A stretch of DNA of 64,000 bases, from positions 1 to 64,000 of the forward strand of contig CAXIWQ010000128.1 of assembly GCA_964036275.1 (NCBI GenBank). The letters run 5' to 3'. Below, one piece after another: positions 51,721-64,000 of this stretch. A program made the position numbers and the translations under genes. The notes beneath the pieces are model-generated. The model ran no database searches, was not told the origin of the DNA, and saw only the letters and a list, made by a program, of their open reading frames with translations. Source of the stretch: Litoditis marina (taxonomy: Eukaryota; Nematoda; Chromadorea; Rhabditida; Rhabditidae). Each line of letters starts with the position of its first letter. Within the stretch, counting starts at the first letter, position 1.

Positions 51721-54702
51721 CTGCAAAGCAAAGAGTCGATAACCGCGTTAATTCGTATTTTGTGGCTGTGCGCCACAGAATAGATTGTCGTATTAGGTTT
51801 TTGTAGCTGGGAGCAACATATTTGATAGCCGTATAAACTTTTTTCTGTAGCTGCAAGGCAAAGAGTCAATAACCGCGTTAATTTGTCTTTTGTGGCTGTG
51901 CGCCACAGAATATAAAGTCGTATTAGGTTTTTGTAGCCATGAGCAACAGACCTGATAGCCGTATGAACTGTTCTCTGTAGCTGCAAGGCAAAGAGTCGAT
52001 AACCGCGTTAATTCGTATTTTGTGGCTGTGCGCCACAGAATAGATTGTCGTATTAGGTTTTTGTAGCTGGGAGCAACATATTTGATAGCCGTATGAACTG
52101 TTCTCTGTAGCTGCAAGGCAAAGAGTCGATAACCGCGTTAATTTGAATTTTGTGGCTGTGCGCCACAGAATAGATTGTCGTATCAGGTTTTTGTAGCTGG
52201 GAACAACATACTTGATAGCCGTATCAACTTTTTTCTGTAGCTGCAAAGCAAACAGTCGATAACCGCGTTAATTCGTATTTTGTGGCTGTGCGCCACAGAA
52301 TAGATAGTCGTATTAGGTTTTTGTAGCTGGGAGCAACATACTTGATAGCCGTATAAACTTTTTTTCTGTAGCTGCACGGCAAAGAGTCAATAACCGCGTA
52401 AAATCTTTTGTGGCTGTGCGCCACAGAATATAAAGTCGTATTAGGTTTTTGTAGCCATGAGCAACAGACTTGATAGCCGTATAAACTTTTTTCTGTAGCT
52501 GCAAGGCAAAGAGTCGATAACCGCGTTAATTCGTATTTTGTGGCTGTGTGCCACAGAATAGATAGTTGTATTGGGTTTTTCTAGCTGGGAGCAACATACT
52601 TGATAGCCGTATAAACTTTTTTCTGTAGCTGCAAGGCAAAGAGTCAATAACCGCGTTAATTTGTCTTTTGTGGCTGTGCGCCACAGAATATAAAGTCGTA
52701 TTAGGTTTTTGTAGCCATGAGCAACAGACCTGATAGCCGTATGAACTGTTCTCTGTAGCTGCAAGGCAAAGAGTCGATAACCGCGTTAATTCGTATTTTG
52801 TGGCTGTGCGCCACAGAATAGATTGTCGTATTAGGTTTTTGTAGCTGGGAGCAACATATTTGATAGCCGTATGAACTGTTCTCTGTAGCTGCAAGGCAAA
52901 GAGTCGATAACCGCGTTAATTTGAATTTTGTGGCTGTGCGCCACAGAATAGATTGTCGTATCAGGTTTTTGTAGCTGGGAACAACATACTTGATAGCCGT
53001 ATCAACTTTTTTCTGTAGCTGCAAAGCAAACAGTCGATAACCGCGTTAATTCGTATTTGTGGCTGTGCGCCACAGAATAGATAGTCGTATTAGGTTTTTG
53101 TAGCTGGGAGCAACAAACTTGATAGCCGTATAAACTTTTTTTTCTGTAGCTGCACGGCAAAGAGTCAATAACCGCGTAAAATCTTTTGTGGCTGTGCGCC
53201 ACAGAATATAAAGTCGTATTAGGTTTTTGTAGCTGGGAGCAACAGACTTGATAGCCGTATAAACTTTTTCTGTAGCTGCAAGGCAAAGAGGTGATAACCG
53301 CGTTAATTTGTCTTTTGTGTCTGTGCGCCACAGAATATACAGTCGTATTAGGTTTTTGTAGCTGGGAGCAACAGATTTGATAGCCGTATAAAATGTTCTC
53401 TGTAACTGCAAGGCAAAGAGTCAATAACCGCGTTAATTTGTATTTTATGGCTGTGCGCCACAGAATATAAAGTCGTAATATGTTTTTGTAGTTGGGAGCA
53501 ACAGACTTGATAGCCGTATGATTTTTTTGTAGCTGCAAGTCAAAATGTCAATAACCGCGTTAATTCGTATTTTGTGGCTGTGCGCCACAGAATAGATTGT
53601 CGTATTAGGTTTTTGTAGCTGGGAGCAACAGACTTGATAGCCGTATAAACTTTTTCTGTAGCTGCAAGGCAAAGAGGTGATAACCGCGTTAATTTGTCTT
53701 TTGTGGCTGTGCGCCACAGAATAGATTGTCGTGTTAGGTTTTTGTAGCTGGGAGCAACAGACTTGATAGCCGCATAAACTTTGTTTCTGTAGCTGCAAGG
53801 CAAAGAGTCAATAACCGCGTTAATTCGTCTTTTGTGGCTGTGCGCCACAGAATATATAGTCGTATTAGGTTTTTGTAGCTGGGAGCAACAGACTTGATAG
53901 CCGTATAAACTTATCTCTGTAACTGCAAGTCAACAAGTCGATAACCGCGATAATTCGTATTTTGTGGCTGTGCGCAACAGAATAGATTGTCGTATTAGGT
54001 TTTTGTAGCTGGGAGCAACATACTTGATAGCCGTATAAATTGTTTTCTGTAGCTGCAAGGCAAAGAGTCAATAACCGCGTTAATCTGTATTTTGTGGCTG
54101 TGCGCCACATAATAAAAAGTCGTATTAGGTTTTTGTAGCTGGGAGCAACAGACTTGATAGCCATATAAACTTTTTTCCGTAGCTGCAAGCCAATGAGTCG
54201 ATAACCGCGTTAATTCGTATTTCGTGGCTGTGCGCCACAAAATAGATAGTCGTGTTAGGTCTTTGTAGCTGGGAGAAACAGACTGGATAGCCGTATGAAC
54301 TTTTCTCTGTAACTGCAAGCCAAAGAGTCGATAACCGCGTTAATTTGTCTTTTGTGGCTGTGCGCCACAGAATATAAAGTCGTATTTGGTTTTTGTAGCT
54401 GGGAGCAGCAGACGTGATAGCCGTATGAACTGTTCTCTGTAAATACAAGCCACAGAGTCAATAACCGCGTTAATTCGTATTTTCTGCTTGTGCACCACAG
54501 AAAAGATTGTCGTATTAGGTTTTTGTAGCTGGGAGCAACAGACTTGATAGCCGTATAAACTTTTTCCTGTAGCTGCAAGGCAAAGAGTCAATAACCGCGT
54601 TAATTCGTATTTTGTGGTTGTGCACCACAGAAAAGATAGTCGTATTAAGTTTTTGTAGCTGGTAGCAACAGACTTGATAGCCGTATAATTTGTTTTCTGT
54701 AA
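51721..54702. repeat. 23-monomer higher-order repeat (~2,982 bp) with divergent monomers, copy 1
   Basis: Contains the most diverged monomers of the window (about 53,900-54,700), with private changes such as GGGAGAAACAGACTGG (54,271), GCAGCAGACGTG, GTAAATACAAGCCACAG and TTTTCTGCTTGTGCACC. All recur in copy 2, so these changes predate the duplication. Confidence 0.88.
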
Positions 54703-57685
54703 CTGCAAAGCAAAGAGTCGATAACCGCGTTAATTCGTATTTTGTGGCTGTGCGCCACAGAATAGATTGTCGTATTAGGTTTTTGTAGCTGGGAGCAACA
54801 TATTTGATAGCCGTATAAACTTTTTTCTGTAGCTGCAAGGCAAAGAGTCAATAACCGCGTTAATTTGTCTTTTGTGGCTGTGCGCCACAGAATATAAAGT
54901 CGTATTAGGTTTTTGTAGCCATGAGCAACAGACCTGATAGCCGTATGAACTGTTCTCTGTAGCTGCAAGGCAAAGAGTCGATAACCGCGTTAATTCGTAT
55001 TTTGTGGCTGTGCGCCACAGAATAGATTGTCGTATTAGGTTTTTGTAGCTGGGAGCAACATATTTGATAGCCGTATGAACTGTTCTCTGTAGCTGCAAGG
55101 CAAAGAGTCGATAACCGCGTTAATTTGAATTTTGTGGCTGTGCGCCACAGAATAGATTGTCGTATCAGGTTTTTGTAGCTGGGAACAACATACTTGATAG
55201 CCGTATCAACTTTTTTCTGTAGCTGCAAAGCAAACAGTCGATAACCGCGTTAATTCGTATTTTGTGGCTGTGCGCCACAGAATAGATAGTCGTATTAGGT
55301 TTTTGTAGCTGGGAGCAACATACTTGATAGCCGTATAAACTTTTTTTCTGTAGCTGCACGGCAAAGAGTCAATAACCGCGTAAAATCTTTTGTGGCTGTG
55401 CGCCACAGAATATAAAGTCGTATTAGGTTTTTGTAGCCATGAGCAACAGACTTGATAGCCGTATAAACTTTTTTCTGTAGCTGCAAGGCAAAGAGTCGAT
55501 AACCGCGTTAATTCGTATTTTGTGGCTGTGTGCCACAGAATAGATAGTTGTATTGGGTTTTTCTAGCTGGGAGCAACATACTTGATAGCCGTATAAACTT
55601 TTTTCTGTAGCTGCAAGGCAAAGAGTCAATAACCGCGTTAATTTGTCTTTTGTGGCTGTGCGCCACAGAATATAAAGTCGTATTAGGTTTTTGTAGCCAT
55701 GAGCAACAGACCTGATAGCCGTATGAACTGTTCTCTGTAGCTGCAAGGCAAAGAGTCGATAACCGCGTTAATTCGTATTTTGTGGCTGTGCGCCACAGAA
55801 TAGATTGTCGTATTAGGTTTTTGTAGCTGGGAGCAACATATTTGATAGCCGTATGAACTGTTCTCTGTAGCTGCAAGGCAAAGAGTCGATAACCGCGTTA
55901 ATTTGAATTTTGTGGCTGTGCGCCACAGAATAGATTGTCGTATCAGGTTTTTGTAGCTGGGAACAACATACTTGATAGCCGTATCAACTTTTTTCTGTAG
56001 CTGCAAAGCAAACAGTCGATAACCGCGTTAATTCGTATTTTGTGGCTGTGCGCCACAGAATAGATAGTCGTATTAGGTTTTTGTAGCTGGGAGCAACAAA
56101 CTTGATAGCCGTATAAACTTTTTTTTCTGTAGCTGCACGGCAAAGAGTCAATAACCGCGTAAAATCTTTTGTGGCTGTGCGCCACAGAATATAAAGTCGT
56201 ATTAGGTTTTTGTAGCTGGGAGCAACAGACTTGATAGCCGTATAAACTTTTTCTGTAGCTGCAAGGCAAAGAGGTGATAACCGCGTTAATTTGTCTTTTG
56301 TGTCTGTGCGCCACAGAATATACAGTCGTATTAGGTTTTTGTAGCTGGGAGCAACAGATTTGATAGCCGTATAAAATGTTCTCTGTAACTGCAAGGCAAA
56401 GAGTCAATAACCGCGTTAATTTGTATTTTATGGCTGTGCGCCACAGAATATAAAGTCGTAATATGTTTTTGTAGTTGGGAGCAACAGACTTGATAGCCGT
56501 ATGATTTTTTTTGTAGCTGCAAGTCAAAATGTCAATAACCGCGTTAATTCGTATTTTGTGGCTGTGCGCCACAGAATAGATTGTCGTATTAGGTTTTTGT
56601 AGCTGGGAGAACAGACTTGATAGCCGTATAAACTTTTTCTGTAGCTGCAAGGCAAAGAGGTGATAACCGCGTTAATTTGTCTTTTGTGGCTGTGCGCCAC
56701 AGAATAGATTGTCGTATTAGGTTTTTGTAGCTGGGAGCAACAGACTTGATAGCCGCATAAACTTTGTTTCTGTAGCTGCAAGGCAAAGAGTCAATAACCG
56801 CGTTAATTCGTCTTTTGTGGCTGTGCGCCACAGAATATATAGTCGTATTAGGTTTTTGTAGCTGGGAGCAACAGACTTGATAGCCGTATAAACTTATCTC
56901 TGTAACTGCAAGTCAACAAGTCGATAACCGCGATAATTCGTATTTTGTGGCTGTGCGCAACAGAATAGATTGTCGTATTAGGTTTTTGTAGCTGGGAGCA
57001 ACATACTTGATAGCCGTATAAATTGTTTTCTGTAGCTGCAAGGCAAAGAGTCAATAACCGCGTTAATCTGTATTTTGTGGCTGTGCGCCACATAATAAAA
57101 AGTCGTATTAGGTTTTTGTAGCTGGGAGCAACAGACTTGATAGCCATATAAACTTTTTTCCGTAGCTGCAAGCCAATGAGTCGATAACCGCGTTAATTCG
57201 TATTTCGTGGCTGTGCGCCACAAAATAGATAGTCGTGTTAGGTCTTTGTAGCTGGGAGAAACAGACTGGATAGCCGTATGAACTTTTCTCTGTAACTGCA
57301 AGCCAAAGAGTCGATAACCGCGTTAATTTGTCTTTTGTGGCTGTGCGCCACAGAATATAAAGTCGTATTTGGTTTTTGTAGCTGGGAGCAGCAGACGTGA
57401 TAGCCGTATGAACTGTTCTCTGTAAATACAAGCCACAGAGTCAATAACCGCGTTAATTCGTATTTTCTGCTTGTGCACCACAGAAAAGATTGTCGTATTA
57501 GGTTTTTGTAGCTGGGAGCAACAGACTTGATAGCCGTATAAACTTTTTCCTGTAGCTGCAAGGCAAAGAGTCAATAACCGCGTTAATTCGTATTTTGTGG
57601 TTGTGCACCACAGAAAAGATAGTCGTATTAAGTTTTTGTAGCTGGTAGCAACAGACTTGATAGCCGTATAATTTGTTTTCTGTAG
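54703..57685. repeat. 23-monomer higher-order repeat (~2,983 bp) with divergent monomers, copy 2
   Basis: Partner of 51721-54702, carrying the same private changes at an offset of 2,982-2,983 (for example GGGAGAAACAGACTGG at 57,254). One difference is loss of a base in GGGAGAACAG near 56,607. Confidence 0.88.
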
Positions 57686-60219
57686 CTGCAAGGCAAAGAG
57701 TCAATAACCGCGTTAAACTGTCTTTTGTGGCTGTGCGCCACAGGATGTACAGTCGTATTAGGTTTTTGTAGTTGTGAGCAACAGACTTGATAGCCGTGTG
57801 ATTTTTTTTTCAGTAACTGCAAGCCGAAAAGTCGATAACCGCGTTAATTTGTATTTCGTGGTTGTGCGCCACAGAAAAGATAGTCGTATCAGGTTCTTGT
57901 AGCTGGGAGCAACAGACTTGATAGCCGTATGAACTTTTTCCTGTAGCTGCAAGGCAAAGAGTCAATAACCGCGTTAATTTGTCTTTTGTGGCTGTGCGCC
58001 ACAGAATATAAAGTCGTATTAGGTTTTTCTAGCTGGGAGCAACATACTTGATAGCCATATAAACTTTTTTCTATAGCTGCAAGCCAAAGAGTCGATAACC
58101 GCGTAAATTCGTATTTGGTGGCTGTGCGCCACAGAATAGATTGTCGTATTAGGTTTTTGTAGCTGGGAGCAACAGATTTGATAGCCGTATGAAATGTTCT
58201 CTGTAACTGCAAGGCAAAGAGGTAATAACCGCGTTAATTTGTCTTTTGTGGCTGTGCGCCACAGAATATAAAGTCGTATTAGGTTTTTGTAGCCATGAGC
58301 AACAGACTTGATAGCCGTATAAACTTTTTTTCTGTAGCTGCACGGCAAAGAGTCAATAACCGCGTAAAATCTTTTGTGGTTGTGCGCCACAGAATATAAA
58401 GTCGTATTAGGTTTTTGTAGCTGGGAGCAACAGACTTGATAGCCGTATAAACTTTTTTCTGTAGCTGCAAAGCAAACAGTCGATAACCGCGTTAATTCGT
58501 ATGTTGTGGCTGTGCGCCACAGAATAGATAGTCGTATTAGGTTTTTGTAGCTGGGAGCAACAGATTTGATAGCCGTATGAAATGTTCTCTGTAACTGCAA
58601 GGCAAAGAGTCAATAACCGCGTTAATTTGTCTTTTGTGGGTGTGCGCCACAGAATATAAAATCGTATTAGGTTTTCGTAGCTGGAAGCAACAGACTTGAA
58701 AGCCGTATGAATTTTTTTCTGTAGCTGCAAGGCAAAGAGGTAATAACCGCGTTAATTTGTCTGTTGTGGCTGTGCGCCACAGAATAGATTGTCGTATCAG
58801 GTTTTTGTAGCTGGGAGCAACAGACTTGATAGCCGTATGAACTTTTCTCTGTAGCTGCAAGGCAAAGAGTCGATAACCGCGTTATATCGTATTTTGTGGC
58901 TGTGTGCCACAGAATAGATAGTTGTATTGGGTTTTTCTAGCTGGGAGCAACATACTTGATAGCCATATAAACTTTTTTCTGTAGCTGCAAGCCAAAGAGT
59001 CGATAACCGCGTAAATTCGTATTTTGTGGCTGTGCGCCACAGAATAGATTGTCGTATTAGGTTTTTGTAGCTGGGAGCAACAGATTTGATAGCCGTATGA
59101 AATGTTCTCTGTAACTGCAAGGCAAAGAGGTAATAACCGCGTTAATTTGTCTTTTGTGGCTGTGCGCCACAGAATATAAAGTCGTATTAGGTTTTTGTAG
59201 CCATGAGCAACAGACTTGAAAGCCGTATAAACTTTTTTTCTGTAGCTGCACGGCAAAGAGTCAATAACCGCGTAAAATCTTTTGTGGCTGTGCGCCACAG
59301 AATATAAAGTCGTATTAGGTTTTTGTAGCTGGGAGCAACAGACTTGATAGCCGTATAAACTTTTTTCTGTAGCTGCAAAGCAAACAGTCGATAACCGCGT
59401 TAATTCGTATTTTGTGGCTGTGCGCCACAGAATAGATAGTCGTATTAGGTTTTTGTAGCTGGGAGCAACAGATTTGATAGCCGTGTGAAATGTTCTCTGT
59501 AACTGCGAGGCAAAGAGTCAATAACCGCGTTAATTCGTCTTTTGTGGCTGTGCGCCACAGAATAGATTGTCGTATTGTGTTTCTGTAGTTGGAAGCAACA
59601 GACTTGATAGCCGTATGATTTTTTTTTGTAGCTGCAAGTCAAAATGTCAATAACCGCGTTAATTCGTCTTTGTGGCTGTGCGCCACAGAATAGATTGTCG
59701 TATTAGGTTTTTGTAGCTGGGAGCAACAGATTTGATAGCCGTATGAAATGTTCTCTGTAACTGCGAGGCAAAGAGTCAATAACCGCGTTAATTCGTCTTT
59801 TGTGGCTGTGCGCCACAGAATATATAGTCGTATTAGGTTTTTTTAGCTGGGAGCAACATACTTGATAGCCGTATAACCTTTTTCCTGTAGCTGCACGGCA
59901 AAGAGTCAATAACCGCGTTAATTTGTCTTTTGTGGCTGTGCGCCACAGAATATAAAGTCGTATTAGGTTTTTGTAGCTGGGAGCAACATACTTGATAGCC
60001 GTATAACCTTTTTCCTGTAGCTGCACGGCAAAGAGTCAATAACCGCGTTAATTTGTATTTTGTGGCTGTGCGCCACAGAATATAAAGTCGTACTATGTTT
60101 TTGTAGTTGGGAGCAACAGACTTGATAGCCGTATGATTTTTTTTGTAGCTGCATGTCAAAATGTCGATAACCGCGTTAATTCGTTTTTGTGGCTGTGCGC
60201 CACAGAATAGATTGTCGTA

Positions 60220-62298
60220 TTAGGTTTTTGTAGCTGGGAGCAACAGACTTGATAGCCGTATAAACTTTTTTCTGTAGCTGCAAAGCAAACAGTCGATAAC
60301 CGCGTTAATTCGTATTTTGTGGCTGTGCGCCACAGAATAGATAGTCGTATTAGGTTTTTGTAGCTGGGAGCAACAGATTTGATAGCCGTGTGAAATGTTC
60401 TCTGTAACTGCGAGGCAAAGAGTCAATAACCGCGTTAATTCGTCTTTTGTGGCTGTGCGCCACAGAATAGATTGTCGTATTATGTTTCTGTAGTTGGAAG
60501 CAACAGACTTGATAGCCGTATGATTTTTTTTTGTAGCTGCAAGTCAAAATGTCAATAACCGCGTTAATTCGTCTTTGTGGCTGTGCGCCACAGAATAGAT
60601 TGTCGTATTAGGTTTTTGTAGCTGGGAGCAACAGATTTGATAGCCGTATGAAATGTTCTCTGTAACTGCGAGGCAAAGAGTCAATAACCGCGTTAATTCG
60701 TCTTTTGTGGCTGTGCGCCACAGAATATATAGTCGTATTAGGTTTTTGTAGCTGGGAGCAACATACTTGATAGCCGTATAACCTTTTTCCTGTAGCTGCA
60801 CGGCAAAGAGTCAATAACCGCGTTAATTTGTCTTTTGTGGCTGTGCGCCACAGAATATAAAGTCGTATTAGGTTTTTGTAGCTGGGAGCAACATACTTGA
60901 TAGCCGTATAACCTTTTTCCTGTAGCTGCACGGCAAAGAGTCAATAACCGCGTTAATTTGTATTTTGTGGCTGTGCGCCACAGAATATAAAGTCGTACTA
61001 TGTTTTTGTAGTTGGGAGCAACAGACTTGATAGCCGTATGATTTTTTTTGTAGCTGCATGTCAAAATGTCGATAACCGCGTTAATTCGTTTTTGTGGCTG
61101 TGCGCCACAGAATAGATTGTCGTATTAGGTTTTTGTAGCTGGGAGCAACCGACTTGATAGCCGTATTAACTTTTTTCTGTAGCTGCAAAACAAACAGTCG
61201 ATAACCGCGTTAATTCGTATTTTGTGGCTGTGTGCCACAGAATAGATAGTTGTATTGGGTTTTTCTAGCTGGGAACAACATACTTGATAGCCATATAAAC
61301 TTTTTTTCTGTAGCTGCACGGCAAAGAGTCAATAACCGCGTTAATTTGTCTTTTGTGGCTGTGCGCCACAGAATATAAAGTCGTATTAGGTTTTTGTAGC
61401 TGGGAGCAACAGACTTGATAGCCGTATGAACTTTTTTCTGTAGCTGCAAGGCAAAGAGGTAATAACCGCGTTAATTTGTCTTTTGTGGCTGTGCGCCACA
61501 GAATATAAAGTCGTATTAGGTTTTTGTAGCTGGGAGCAACAGACTTGATAGCCGTATAAACTTTTTTCTGTAGCTGCAAGGCAAAGAGTCGATAACCGCG
61601 TTAATTCGTATTTTGTGGCTGAGTGCCACAGAATATATAGTTGTATTGGGTTTTTCTAGCTGGGAGCAACATACTTGATAGCCATATAAACTTTTTTTTC
61701 TGTAGCTGCACGGCAAAGAGTCAATAACCGCGTTAATTTGTCTTTTGTGGCTGTGCGCCACAGAATAGATTGTCGTATCAGGTTTTTGTAGCTGGGAGCA
61801 ACAGACTTGATAGCCGTATGAACTTTTTTCTGTAGCTGCAAGGCAAAGAGGTAATAACCGCGTTAATTTGTCTTTTGTGGCTGTGCGCCACAGGATATAA
61901 AGTCGTATTAGGTTTTTGTAGCCATGAGCAACAGACTTGATAGCCGTATAAACTTTTTTCTGTAGCTGCAAGGCAAAGAGTCGATAACCGCGTTATATCG
62001 TATTTTGTGGCTGTGTGCCACAGAATAGATAGTTGTATTGGGTTTTTCTAGCTGGGAACAACATACTTGATAGCCATATAAACTTTTTTCTGTAGCTGCA
62101 CGGCAAAGAGTCAATAACCGCGTTAATTTGTCTTTTGTGGCTGTGCGCCACAGAATATAAAGTCGTATTAGGTTTTTGTAGCTGGGAGCAACAGACTTGA
62201 TAGCCGTATAAACTTTTTTTCTGTAGCTGCAAGGCAAAGAGGTAATAACCGCGTTAATTTGTCTTTTGTGGCTGTGCGCCACAGAATATAAAGTCGTA
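60220..62298. repeat. 16-monomer higher-order repeat (~2,079 bp), copy 1
   Basis: Monomer order repeats exactly 2,079 bp downstream to the end of the window. Its first about 840 bp also match the region starting 905 bp upstream (59,315), a seven-monomer step. Confidence 0.85.
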
Positions 62299-64000
62299 TT
62301 AGGTTTTTGTAGCTGGGAGCAACAGACTTGATAGCCGTATAAACTTTTTTCTGTAGCTGCAAAGCAAACAGTCGATAACCGCGTTAATTCGTATTTTGTG
62401 GCTGTGCGCCACAGAATAGATAGTCGTATTAGGTTTTTGTAGCTGGGAGCAACAGATTTGATAGCCGTGTGAAATGTTCTCTGTAACTGCGAGGCAAAGA
62501 GTCAATAACCGCGTTAATTCGTCTTTTGTGGCTGTGCGCCACAGAATAGATTGTCGTATTATGTTTCTGTAGTTGGAAGCAACAGACTTGATAGCCGTAT
62601 GATTTTTTTTTGTAGCTGCAAGTCAAAATGTCAATAACCGCGTTAATTCGTCTTTGTGGCTGTGCGCCACAGAATAGATTGTCGTATTAGGTTTTTGTAG
62701 CTGGGAGCAACAGATTTGATAGCCGTATGAAATGTTCTCTGTAACTGCGAGGCAAAGAGTCAATAACCGCGTTAATTCGTCTTTTGTGGCTGTGCGCCAC
62801 AGAATATATAGTCGTATTAGGTTTTTGTAGCTGGGAGCAACATACTTGATAGCCGTATAACCTTTTTCCTGTAGCTGCACGGCAAAGAGTCAATAACCGC
62901 GTTAATTTGTCTTTTGTGGCTGTGCGCCACAGAATATAAAGTCGTATTAGGTTTTTGTAGCTGGGAGCAACATACTTGATAGCCGTATAACCTTTTTCCT
63001 GTAGCTGCACGGCAAAGAGTCAATAACCGCGTTAATTTGTATTTTGTGGCTGTGCGCCACAGAATATAAAGTCGTACTATGTTTTTGTAGTTGGGAGCAA
63101 CAGACTTGATAGCCGTATGATTTTTTTTGTAGCTGCATGTCAAAATGTCGATAACCGCGTTAATTCGTTTTTGTGGCTGTGCGCCACAGAATAGATTGTC
63201 GTATTAGGTTTTTGTAGCTGGGAGCAACCGACTTGATAGCCGTATTAACTTTTTTCTGTAGCTGCAAAACAAACAGTCGATAACCGCGTTAATTCGTATT
63301 TTGTGGCTGTGTGCCACAGAATAGATAGTTGTATTGGGTTTTTCTAGCTGGGAACAACATACTTGATAGCCATATAAACTTTTTTTCTGTAGCTGCACGG
63401 CAAAGAGTCAATAACCGCGTTAATTTGTCTTTTGTGGCTGTGCGCCACAGAATATAAAGTCGTATTAGGTTTTTGTAGCTGGGAGCAACAGACTTGATAG
63501 CCGTATGAACTTTTTTCTGTAGCTGCAAGGCAAAGAGGTAATAACCGCGTTAATTTGTCTTTTGTGGCTGTGCGCCACAGAATATAAAGTCGTATTAGGT
63601 TTTTGTAGCTGGGAGCAACAGACTTGATAGCCGTATAAACTTTTTTCTGTAGCTGCAAGGCAAAGAGTCGATAACCGCGTTAATTCGTATTTTGTGGCTG
63701 TGTGCCACAGAATATATAGTTGTATTGGGTTTTTCTAGCTGGGAGCAACATACTTGATAGCCATATAAACTTTTTTTTCTGTAGCTGCACGGCAAAGAGT
63801 CAATAACCGCGTTAATTTGTCTTTTGTGGCTGTGCGCCACAGAATAGATTGTCGTATCAGGTTTTTGTAGCTGGGAGCAACAGACTTGATAGCCGTATGA
63901 ACTTTTTTCTGTAGCTGCAAGGCAAAGAGGTAATAACCGCGTTAATTTGTCTTTTGTGGCTGTGCGCCACAGGATATAAAGTCGTATTAGGTTTTTGTAG
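62299..64000. repeat. 16-monomer higher-order repeat (~2,079 bp), copy 2, truncated by window end
   Basis: Second copy, offset 2,079 bp from the first, cut by the window boundary after about 1,702 bp. Continues beyond 64,000. Confidence 0.85.

Larger units (their letters stand above)
38457..64000. repeat. 130-bp satellite array, block 3
   Basis: The same satellite and orientation continues to the window end. This block is rich in variants absent or rare on the left. One has GCGTAAAATCTTTTG replacing the GCGTTAATTTGTC region (first at 33,371, then about 39,161, 40,069, 46,689, 49,417, 52,397, 53,175, 55,379, 56,159, 58,361 and 59,272). Others are GTAACCATGAGC (about 42,457-48,041) and AACCGACTTG...GTATTAAC. 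Monomers near 53,900-54,720 and 56,880-57,850 are the most divergent in the window. No gene is visible. Confidence 0.98.

Overview
This is eukaryotic, non-coding repeat DNA. About 59.4 of the 64 kb is one head-to-tail satellite array with a monomer of about 130 bp, broken only by two transposable elements. I see no host gene, RNA gene, operon or CRISPR array. The many short open frames on the minus strand are a by-product of the satellite period (130 = 3 x 43 + 1) and are not genes. The host is an animal by inference. The Gag of the LTR element and its Pro-type primer site fit a nematode best in my judgement, but this rests on family recognition without a search. The array could be pericentromeric or other constitutive heterochromatin; the sequence alone cannot tell.

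Layout: 1-18906 satellite block 1; 18907-19913 a 1,007-bp non-autonomous DNA transposon with perfect 36-bp terminal inverted repeats and a 3-bp TTA target duplication (PIF/Harbinger-like); 19914-34875 satellite block 2; 34876-38456 a 3,581-bp LTR retrotransposon on the minus strand with two 360-bp LTRs that look identical and a 4-bp AATA target duplication; 38457-64000 satellite block 3. The LTR element keeps one long ORF (37684 down to 35339) encoding Gag with a CCHC knuckle, fused in frame to a remnant of the RNase H-integrase linker and integrase zinc-binding region. Protease, reverse transcriptase, RNase H and the integrase core are absent, so it must have been mobilised in trans.

The satellite is organised on three levels. 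Each 130-bp monomer is a diverged trimer of an approximately 43-bp ancestral unit (spacings 44, 45 and 41 bp). Each unit has the layout T-run, TGTRGCTG, a GC(A/C)A element and GATARYCG. Monomers are grouped into higher-order repeats of changing length (about 905, 1,299, 1,689-1,691, 1,950, 2,079, 2,205, 2,726 and 2,982 bp, plus a duplication of about 3.6-3.7 kb). Different stretches of the array use different monomer combinations, the pattern expected from repeated unequal exchange or amplification. Both transposons occur once and split otherwise continuous monomers cleanly, so they arrived after the local amplifications.
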